12,645 nucleotides of DNA from CAMFKD01 sp964436955. GTDB lineage: Bacteria > Chlamydiota > Chlamydiia > Chlamydiales > JAJFMA01. The position numbers were made by a program, and so were the translations under genes. The notes beneath the pieces are model-generated. The model had not been told where the DNA came from. It did not search any database and was given only the letters and a program-made list of their open reading frames with translations. Location: the NCBI GenBank assembly GCA_964436955.1, contig CAYTFC010000083.1, forward strand, positions 1-12,645, written 5' to 3'. Below are positions 7,129 to 12,645 of this stretch, piece by piece; position 1 is the stretch's first letter, and each line of letters begins with the position of its first letter.

Positions 7129-7150
7129 CACATAAGCATTACCTTATGTG
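7129..7150. promoter_or_regulatory. Perfect palindrome over the imuB transcription start (operator or 5' hairpin)
   Basis: Arms CACATAAG (7129-7136) and CTTATGTG (7143-7150) are perfectly complementary around CATTAC. It begins two bases after the TATAAT box and ends six bases before the imuB ATG, where a bound repressor would block initiation. It does not match the E. coli (CTGT-N8-ACAG) or Gram-positive (GAAC-N4-GTTC) LexA boxes. It might also fold in RNA near the start codon. Confidence 0.6.
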
Positions 7151-7156
7151 GATTTC

Positions 7157-8608
7157 ATGCTTGTTTGTGTCGTTATAAAAGAATTCTTTCTAGATATAGC
7201 CTTCCCGTCTTTATTGCCATTGGAGCGACCATTGGCTGTAGCTCTTACTTGCGATGAAGGAACTAGTGTCGTAGCTGCGTGCGGCGCGACCGCTTTGCGG
7301 TCGGGAATCCACCGCGGAATGCCAGAATCGGAAGCGCGTGCACTTTGCCCCAAAGGATTGTTTGCGTTTGTAGATTTGCCAAGTGCTGAAGAGGCTTTTG
7401 CGAAAGCGCTCAATGCGTTGGAATCTTTTTCCCCTACTATTGAATCGCTAGGCATTGGCAGTGCGCTACTAGATTTTGGCGTGATGCCCGATTCTGATAA
7501 AACGCGCAAAGAAGTCAAAAAGCTGATTACCTTTTTGGAACGCAAACTACGCCATGTAGCAAGTGTCGGAGTTGGTGAAGGGCGCTTTGTTGCGACGGTT
7601 GCCGCTAACGGAGCCGGGCCGGGACAAGCTATTATTGTGGCGGCTGGAGAGGAATCAGACTTCTTGCATGCTCAACCCACTTCCTGCTTACCGATTAGTC
7701 GAGAAACTTCACGACGTTTAGAGCTTTTAGGCGTTTATACTGTAGGAGATATTGCGAAGCTCCCGCAAGATGATCTTGCAAATCTGTTTGGCAACGAAGG
7801 CTGCTTGATGGCTTCGCTAGCTCATGGCAAGGATGAGGCTTTAGTATCTGCGGAACGTCTTGTGGAGGCTCTCACACGTTCTGTAAGCTATGATTTCCCC
7901 GTTGAAGGTGGCGAACTGTTGTTTGGCGATGTCATGCAAATGGTGGGAGAGCTATGCACACAACTGCAAGAAAAGCATCTGATGGCCACACGCATTCGCA
8001 TTAAACTAGAAATTACCGGTCAAAAGGATCTTTCAATTTTGCTGAATTTGGCGTCCCCCACTCAAGATGCCTCGCGCATCGAAAAAACCCTGAAGGATCG
8101 CTTTCAAACGTTGACGCTCTCAGGACAAATTGATTCGGTGGAAGTTGCTTTAGAGGGTTTTGTAGAGTCTCACGCACGTCAACTCACGTTAGATACGTTG
8201 CTGCCTAAGGCTGAGCGCTGGCGTAACATTCGGCGCATTGTAGAGCGCTTGGCCATTCGCGATGATCCGACGGCTTTGATGCGCGTGATTTGGGACGATG
8301 CGAAATCGCGTATTCCGGAACGCCGTGCTCATCTACAAGACATTGTGCGCGAAACGCTGCGCCGCGGATTGTACCTACCAAAACCGGTGAATGTGACGGC
8401 CGATGGACGAGGGACTCCGCAGCTTGTGCGCACTGTAAGCGGATGGCAGCCGGTGGATTCGATTGTGGAGGCTTGGGAGGTCGATGATGATTGGTGGACT
8501 CCGCGTCCAATTGCGCGCAGCTATTACCGCGTTTTGCTGCGAAATGGCGCGATGATGCGTTTATTCCGCGATCAGCGGCGTGGCTCTTGGTACCATCAGA
8601 GTCGGTAA
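7157..8608 (+). CDS. imuB: ImuB-like catalytically inactive Y-family polymerase (mutasome hub)
   Basis: ImuB is a Y-family polymerase relative that has lost catalysis and bridges the error-prone polymerase DnaE2 to the beta clamp during translesion synthesis. The usual first-motif acidic residue near the N-terminus is absent (CVVIKEFFLDIAFP), and the second motif, normally SxDE, reads ESLGIGSALLDFG (97-109 of 483), so the metal-binding acids are gone. LELLGVYTVGDIAKLP (around 188-203) is the helix-hairpin-helix thumb region. QLTLDTL (342-348) could be a clamp-binding motif. The last 70 residues (VDDDWWTPRPIARSYYRV, then LFRDQRRGSWYHQ) resemble DUF6504, a domain found with ImuB. ATG 7157 is preferred over an in-frame GTG at 7148, which lies in the palindrome, because MLVCVVI matches the usual ImuB beginning. 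No strong ribosome site is seen. dnaE2 starts 4 bp after the stop. Confidence 0.88.
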   Translation: MLVCVVIKEFFLDIAFPSLLPLERPLAVALTCDEGTSVVAACGATALRSGIHRGMPESEARALCPKGLFAFVDLPSAEEAFAKALNALESFSPTIESLGIGSALLDFGVMPDSDKTRKEVKKLITFLERKLRHVASVGVGEGRFVATVAANGAGPGQAIIVAAGEESDFLHAQPTSCLPISRETSRRLELLGVYTVGDIAKLPQDDLANLFGNEGCLMASLAHGKDEALVSAERLVEALTRSVSYDFPVEGGELLFGDVMQMVGELCTQLQEKHLMATRIRIKLEITGQKDLSILLNLASPTQDASRIEKTLKDRFQTLTLSGQIDSVEVALEGFVESHARQLTLDTLLPKAERWRNIRRIVERLAIRDDPTALMRVIWDDAKSRIPERRAHLQDIVRETLRRGLYLPKPVNVTADGRGTPQLVRTVSGWQPVDSIVEAWEVDDDWWTPRPIARSYYRVLLRNGAMMRLFRDQRRGSWYHQSR

Positions 8609-8612
8609 TTGT

Positions 8613-11600
8613 ATGTATGTAGAACTCTATTGCCGCAGCTATTATTCATTTTTGGAAGGCACTTCTTCACCAGATAGCTTAGCTCATCAAGCCGCCGCGC
8701 AAGGGATGCCGGCTCTAGCCCTCACTGATCGCAATGGGTTGTACGGAGCTTTGGCCTTTCATCGCGATTGCCGCGCGCTTGGCATCAAACCTATTATTGG
8801 GGCGCAGCTGACAATTGAAGGTGGCGATGAAATAGTTGTTTTGTGCGCCAGTTTAGAGGGCTATACCAAACTTTCATTGCTAATCACCGATGCGCATCGC
8901 GGACGTGACAAGGGCGATCCATTAATTACGTGGCAACATTTGCAGCGCTTATCAGGCGGAGGCCTGATCTGCTTGGTCGGAGGAAAACTATGTCCTGTTA
9001 CTGCCGAAAGTGTAGCTCGCTATCGCGCATTGTTTGGCGAGGGAAGCCTTTATATCGCTTTAGCGCATCATCATGAAGCCGGTGACAAAGTGCTTTGCCG
9101 TCGCTTAGCTGCCTTTGCTGCAGAGCATGGTTTACCTGTTGTTGCTACCAATGCTGTTTGCTATGGGAAAAAAACGGAGGGACATTTGCATGATGTGTTG
9201 CTATGCATCAAGCATCATGTCACCCTTAGCACATCGCATCACCAGCGCCCTGGCAATCATCAACGCTATTTGAAGTCTGCGCAGACAATGTGTCGCCTCT
9301 TCCGCGACTGTCCTGAAGCCATTGCAAATACTGTGGCAATCGCTGAACGTTGTGATTTCTCGTTGGACTTTTCGTCCTATCGCGTTCCGGATTTTCCCAT
9401 TCCGGATGGTCATACGGTGGATAGCTATCTCGAGCACTTATGTTGGCAGCGCATTTCAGAACGGTATCAACCCGTTACCGAAATTGTAAAAACAAAGGTG
9501 AAGGAAGAGTTAGCGCTTATTCGCTCGTTAAGGCTCGCGGGCTACTTTTTAGTCGTTTGGGACATTGTGGAATATGCCCGGTTGCATTCCATTCCGGTGC
9601 AAGGACGCGGATCCGCTGCGAACTCTATTGTCAGTTATGTCTTGGGAATTACCCCCGTGGATCCTGTGGCTCACAAACTTTTTCTAGGGCGCTTTATCCA
9701 TGAAGGAATGACCGAAGCTCCGGATATCGATCTTGATTTCGCTGCCACGCGTCAAGAGGGTGTTCCTAATCGTGAGGATGTCATCCAATACATCTACAAA
9801 CGCTATGGTAGCGATCATGTAGCGATGGTGTGTACATACGTCACGTTTCAAGCGCGCAGCGCTATTCGTGAAGTGGGCAAAGTTTTGGAACTCCCGGAGC
9901 ACCTGCTAGATCAAATGGCACGCTTAGTTGGACGCTATCGCATGGAAGAGGTATTTGAAGAGCTGCAACGTACGCCTGAAATGATGGCCGATCTCCAAGC
10001 CGATTCCTGGAAGCATTTTAAGGAGCTCGTGCTGCAAATAGCTGATATTCCTAGGCATATCGGCATCCATGTCGGAGGAATGATCATCGCATCGCGCCCG
10101 ATTGCAGAGCTGGTACCTTTGGAGCCTGCGCGAATGGAAGGGCGCGTCGTCTGTCAATGGGACAAGGATATGGTTGGTGATGCAGGACTCATCAAAGTGG
10201 ATATCTTGGGATTGGGGATGTTGGCTGTATTGCGAGAAGCGCAGTGCTTAATTCGCGAAAGTTTGGGGATCGATATTAACTTTGCAACTTTGCCATTGGA
10301 CGATGCCAAAGTTTATGAAAATATTGGTCGTGCCGATACTGTGGGCTTATTTCAGGTAGAGTCCCGTGCGCAGATGCAGAGTCTGCCGCGTGTGCGTCCG
10401 CGTAACTTTGATGAGTTAGGAGTTCAGATCGCCTTGATACGTCCTGGACCGCTTCAGGGCAATATGGTATCGCCCTACATTAAGCGCAAGCAAGGCGACG
10501 AAGCAGTTAGCTATATTCATCCTTCGCTCAAACCTATTTTGCAAGACACTTTAGGTGTGATCCTCTTTCAGGAACAAGTGCTTATGGTAGCAGTTGCCAT
10601 CGCAGGGTTTAGTTCCTCCCAAGCCGCTGATTTAAGAAGAGCTATGAGCCGCAAACGCTCGCAGGAAGCCATGCAAAGGTTGAAGCAAGCCTTCCTAGAC
10701 GGAGCTAAGAAAAACAAAATCCCAACCGTCCAAGCTGAAACGGTCTATTATGCCTTAGAAGGCTTTGCTTTGTATGGTTTCTGTAAATCGCACGCTTTGT
10801 CCTTCGCGAAAATTAGCTATATTTCTGCGTGGCTCAAGGAATACCACCCCGCACCATTCTTGGCCGCTTTGCTCAATAATCAGCCCATGGGATTTTATCC
10901 TAGCAAAACGCTAATCGATGACGGTGCAAGACACGGAGTAATTACCCACCCTGTCGATATCAATGTCAGCAAAATCCGATCTCATGTGGTGGATCCAAAG
11001 CGAGTGCAGCTCGGATTCAACATGGTGAAGGGGATTGATCAGTCAGTCGCTCAAATGGTTGTGGCTTCGCGCGATCAAGACGGAATGTTTGGGTCGTTGA
11101 GAGGTTTTGTGCAGAGAATTCGGGTGAGACGTCAAATTACGGAGCACCTTATTCAAGCAGGAGCTTTTGATCGGCTGGGCTTGGATCGACGCGAGCTCCT
11201 ATGGCAGTTATGGCTTTTGCAGCGCATGGGGCTATTTGTGGATGATTTATTTGAAGGTCAACAGTTTAGCATTCCTGCATTGCCCACATCCAATGGATGG
11301 GATCTATTGCGCGGGGAGTGTCAATCTCAAGGATTTTCGGCTCAGAGGCATCCGTTGGCACTCTTAAGGGAGCGGTTGAGTCGGCAGGGAGTTCTCCCGT
11401 CGAGTGCTTTACCAGACGTTCAACAGGATGCTGTTGTGACAGTAGCGGGATTGGTGGTTTGTCGACAGAGACCTCCGACCGCTAAAGGTTTTGCCTTTCT
11501 CACGCTTGAAGATGAATGTGGCATGATGAATGTGATCATTTCGCCGCAACTGTATGAGAAAGTTCGATCCGATTTTAGACAATCGCCATTGCTGCAAGTG

Positions 11601-11666
11601 CGCGGCAAACGCCAAGAGTTCGATGGTATTATCAATATCAAAGCTATCGATTTAGGGAAATTTTAA
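8613..11666 (+). CDS. dnaE2: Error-prone DNA polymerase III alpha subunit DnaE2
   Basis: DnaE2 (ImuC) is the C-family polymerase that performs mutagenic bypass with ImuB. Catalytic aspartates are present: D373 and D375 in PDIDLDF (370-376) and D530 in KVDILGLG. DnaE2-type signatures follow: HIGIHVGGM, ALIRPGPLQGNMVSPYIKRK, FQEQVLMVAVAIAGF, ADLRRAMSRKRS, FCKSHALSFAKISYISAWLK and NNQPMGFYP, then a C-terminal OB-fold segment (VAGLVVCRQRPPTAKGFAFL). The N-terminal PHP domain is present but its first metal motif reads ELYCRSYYSF where the family usually has two histidines (ELHxHSxxSF). The ATG at 8613 gives the standard beginning MYVELYC (1017 residues); an in-frame GTG at 8580 would overlap imuB. 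Translation is probably coupled to imuB. The TAA stop overlaps the left end of a repeat element. Confidence 0.95.
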   Translation: MYVELYCRSYYSFLEGTSSPDSLAHQAAAQGMPALALTDRNGLYGALAFHRDCRALGIKPIIGAQLTIEGGDEIVVLCASLEGYTKLSLLITDAHRGRDKGDPLITWQHLQRLSGGGLICLVGGKLCPVTAESVARYRALFGEGSLYIALAHHHEAGDKVLCRRLAAFAAEHGLPVVATNAVCYGKKTEGHLHDVLLCIKHHVTLSTSHHQRPGNHQRYLKSAQTMCRLFRDCPEAIANTVAIAERCDFSLDFSSYRVPDFPIPDGHTVDSYLEHLCWQRISERYQPVTEIVKTKVKEELALIRSLRLAGYFLVVWDIVEYARLHSIPVQGRGSAANSIVSYVLGITPVDPVAHKLFLGRFIHEGMTEAPDIDLDFAATRQEGVPNREDVIQYIYKRYGSDHVAMVCTYVTFQARSAIREVGKVLELPEHLLDQMARLVGRYRMEEVFEELQRTPEMMADLQADSWKHFKELVLQIADIPRHIGIHVGGMIIASRPIAELVPLEPARMEGRVVCQWDKDMVGDAGLIKVDILGLGMLAVLREAQCLIRESLGIDINFATLPLDDAKVYENIGRADTVGLFQVESRAQMQSLPRVRPRNFDELGVQIALIRPGPLQGNMVSPYIKRKQGDEAVSYIHPSLKPILQDTLGVILFQEQVLMVAVAIAGFSSSQAADLRRAMSRKRSQEAMQRLKQAFLDGAKKNKIPTVQAETVYYALEGFALYGFCKSHALSFAKISYISAWLKEYHPAPFLAALLNNQPMGFYPSKTLIDDGARHGVITHPVDINVSKIRSHVVDPKRVQLGFNMVKGIDQSVAQMVVASRDQDGMFGSLRGFVQRIRVRRQITEHLIQAGAFDRLGLDRRELLWQLWLLQRMGLFVDDLFEGQQFSIPALPTSNGWDLLRGECQSQGFSAQRHPLALLRERLSRQGVLPSSALPDVQQDAVVTVAGLVVCRQRPPTAKGFAFLTLEDECGMMNVIISPQLYEKVRSDFRQSPLLQVRGKRQEFDGIINIKAIDLGKF

Positions 11667-11687
11667 ACCCGACTTGCTACCTACATC
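11665..11687 (+). repeat. Left terminal inverted repeat of the MITE-like element
   Basis: Starts AAACCCGACTTGC and ends TACATC. It is the exact reverse complement of 11996-12018 and differs at one base from the start of the second copy (12573-12595). Confidence 0.85.
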
Positions 11688-11734
11688 GCGCTTGAACACA
11701 GCCGTTCTTTCCTAGTGAAACGTTGCGCATCGAA

Positions 11735-11754
11735 GGCCAAGTCGAGACTTGGCC
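11735..11754. repeat. Short perfect inverted repeat inside the element
   Basis: GGCCAAGTC and GACTTGGCC flank a 2-base centre (GA), a 9-bp-arm palindrome, followed by GAGGGGCGCGACTTTTC. As RNA it could form a hairpin, but it lacks a U tract, so a terminator role is weak. Confidence 0.7.
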
Positions 11755-11875
11755 GAGGGGCGCGACTTTTCAATTGGGAAGAATAGGCCTGTTCTAGCGT
11801 GACGAACTAGAGGTAAAACTTTTGAAATAGTGTTTTTTTTTCAATTTTCTCGGTGAATATTGTTTGTAACTCGCT

Positions 11876-11989
11876 CTAGCTCTGGCCCACTCATTTACCG
11901 ATCTATCTTGTCTGGCAACTTGCCAAGGGCAGGCCCCTGGCTTCATTACCAGCCATGATATCTCGAATAAATGGGTGAGCCGGAGCTAG
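11876..11989. repeat. Long imperfect hairpin inside the element
   Basis: Arms at 11876-11897 (starting CTAGCTCTGG) and 11968-11989 (ending CCGGAGCTAG) pair at 19 of 22 positions. The three differences are transitions, of which two become G-U pairs in plus-strand RNA, hinting that RNA folding could be kept. The loop holds smaller palindromes, such as TGGCAA-C-TTGCCA near 11913-11925. Confidence 0.7.
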
Positions 11990-11995
11990 GACTAG

Positions 11996-12018
11996 GATGT
12001 AGGTAGCAAGTCGGGTTT
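11996..12018 (-). repeat. Right terminal inverted repeat of the MITE-like element
   Basis: Reverse complement of 11665-11687 over all 23 bases. The next bases give TTAA (12018-12021), as at the other visible ends. Confidence 0.85.
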
Positions 12019-12020
12019 TA

Positions 12021-12060
12021 ACGCAGAGAAGGAATAGAGATGCGCAAAGGCGCAGAGATA
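12021..12060. repeat. GCAGAG-rich intergenic string
   Basis: CGCAGAGA occurs at 12022-12029 and 12051-12058, with GCGCAAAGGCGCAGAGA between and after. From memory, similar ACGCAGAG...GCAAAGGCGCAGAG strings are scattered between genes in many unrelated bacteria; their role is not known to me. It lies directly outside the right end of the element. Confidence 0.4.
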
Positions 12061-12088
12061 GAAAATGACATGACCATGTTATTCTATG

Positions 12089-12117
12089 TTGACAGGTTCA
12101 TTCGAAAATTATAACAT
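12089..12117 (+). promoter_or_regulatory. Candidate promoter for the 138-aa gene
   Basis: A perfect TTGACA at 12089-12094 is followed 17 bp later by TAACAT (12112-12117); a better -10 hexamer, TATAAC (12110-12115), sits at a short 15-bp spacing. Either would start RNA about 25-30 bases before the ATG at 12151. Confidence 0.5.
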
Positions 12118-12150
12118 TCTTTAAAACAAATGCTTAATTAAGGAATATTT

Positions 12151-12567
12151 ATGGCCCTTTCACCCGTAGCTGGCTCAACACCCTTTCAGAGTTTAGAAGT
12201 TCAACAACGTGCCCGCATTGCTGATGCGAACAGAAGACAGGAAATTTCTCAGCTTGGGGCTCGTTGGTTGGAACTCACTAATCAGGAGAGCTCCGATCCT
12301 ACGGTGCTATCAGAAATAGTGGCCTTAGAGTTGGATTTACAAACTCTGGCTGGGTCACTTTCGGATGGTTGCAAGGACAGTATTGATCGGACCCCTATGT
12401 TGAGAAATGCGATAAAACCGCAATTTTTGACTCTACCTTTCATGCCTAATCACAGATTTTCCCATCCTAGCATTACATTAAGAAGTTTCGGCCCCGAGAT
12501 TCCTGCACGTCGGCCAAATCATGATGGATTGCCTAGCAGTAACTTAAGTTTTGAAATTCATTGGTAA
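12151..12567 (+). CDS. Hypothetical protein, 138 aa, between two repeat copies
   Basis: No family recognised. AAGGA (12140-12144) lies six bases before the ATG, and a good -35 box is upstream, which supports a real gene. Residues 14-70 look helical and polar (QQRARIADANRRQEISQLGA; EIVALELDLQTLAG), possibly a short helical hairpin. Residues 85-138 are rich in Pro, Ser, Asn and His and look disordered, ending FEIHW. There is no membrane segment or signal peptide. It is enclosed by two same-direction repeat copies, so it may be lineage-specific. The second copy starts within five bases of its stop codon. Confidence 0.55.
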   Translation: MALSPVAGSTPFQSLEVQQRARIADANRRQEISQLGARWLELTNQESSDPTVLSEIVALELDLQTLAGSLSDGCKDSIDRTPMLRNAIKPQFLTLPFMPNHRFSHPSITLRSFGPEIPARRPNHDGLPSSNLSFEIHW

Positions 12568-12572
12568 TGTTA

Positions 12573-12645
12573 AAACCCGACTTGCTACCCACATCGCGCT
12601 TGAACACAGCCGTTCTTTCCTAGTGAAACGTTGCGCATCGAAGGC
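12573..12645. mobile_element. MITE-like element, copy 2 (left end, cut by the window edge)
   Basis: These 73 bases match 11665-11737 at 72 positions; the one change is T to C in CTAC-T/C-CACATC at 12589. Orientation is the same as copy 1. TTAA precedes it (12570-12573). High identity suggests recent spread or sequence exchange between copies. The remainder lies outside the window. Confidence 0.8.

Larger units (their letters stand above)
11665..12018. mobile_element. MITE-like element, copy 1 (non-coding, about 354 bp)
   Basis: The element is bounded by perfect 23-bp terminal inverted repeats (11665-11687 and 11996-12018). It holds no convincing coding sequence, so it would depend on a transposase elsewhere. 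It contains two internal inverted repeats (11735-11754; 11876-11897 with 11968-11989) and a run of nine T at 11833-11841. A second copy begins at 12573 in the same orientation. TTAA occurs at both ends (11663-11666 and 12018-12021), suggesting a TA or TTAA target duplication; by memory TA duplication is typical of IS630/Tc1-mariner-driven MITEs. It fills the space directly after dnaE2 and may also act as its transcription stop. Confidence 0.75.

Noticed and set aside
7105..7156. LexA box at the imuB promoter
   Set aside because: Neither CTGT-N8-ACAG nor GAAC-N4-GTTC is present; only the CACATAAG/CTTATGTG palindrome is seen.
8205..8510. Opposite-strand open frame of 101 codons within imuB
   Set aside because: It lies over conserved imuB coding sequence, with low-complexity Pro/His/Arg content typical of a shadow frame and no ribosome site noticed.
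11667..12150. Small protein gene inside the repeat element
   Set aside because: No frame with a credible start, ribosome site and useful length was seen; the region is dominated by inverted repeats.

Overview
The window is most likely chromosomal DNA of a Chlamydiota bacterium outside the genus Chlamydia (a Parachlamydiales-type amoeba or environmental chlamydia). The reason is the gatC-gatA-gatB operon: its order and protein wording (for example the GatB stretch around HLEDDAGMLKHF and the GatA stretch around STNLARFDGIRYG) closely match what I remember of chlamydial GatCAB. The genus cannot be fixed by eye.

Layout. Positions 1-1592: a possible degenerate repeat remnant, then an AT-rich promoter and a 402-residue protein of unknown function (+) with hydrophobic segments and an internally duplicated C-terminal half, closed by an 11-bp stem-loop. 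Positions 1593-4840: gatB, gatA and gatC on the minus strand, a tight operon for the amidotransferase that makes Gln-tRNA and/or Asn-tRNA from mischarged precursors. Positions 4841-5079: a divergent control region with a good promoter for gatC, four tandem 10-bp repeats behind it, and two large palindromes in front of the next operon. Positions 5080-7096 (+): an AbiE-type (type IV) toxin-antitoxin pair, overlapping by ATGA, plus a small two-helix membrane protein 14 bp downstream. Positions 7122-11666 (+): a mutagenic translesion-synthesis cassette, imuB then dnaE2, behind a TATAAT box and a perfect 8-bp-arm palindrome; the usual partner imuA is not here. Positions 11665-12645: a MITE-like element of about 354 bp with perfect 23-bp terminal inverted repeats, a 138-codon hypothetical gene, and the first 73 bases of a second copy of the element in the same orientation.

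How it fits together. Housekeeping translation genes (gatCAB) sit beside an accessory block of a toxin-antitoxin/phage-defence module and an inducible mutagenesis cassette, ending in repeats. The abiE operon looks more AT-rich than imuB-dnaE2 and gatCAB, consistent with separate acquisition. The strongest leads are the repeat family with TTAA at all three visible ends, the three control palindromes (two for abiE, one for imuB-dnaE2), the phased decamers behind gatC, the abiE-linked membrane protein, and the duplicated unknown protein at the left end. No rRNA, tRNA, CRISPR array or phage structural gene was seen.
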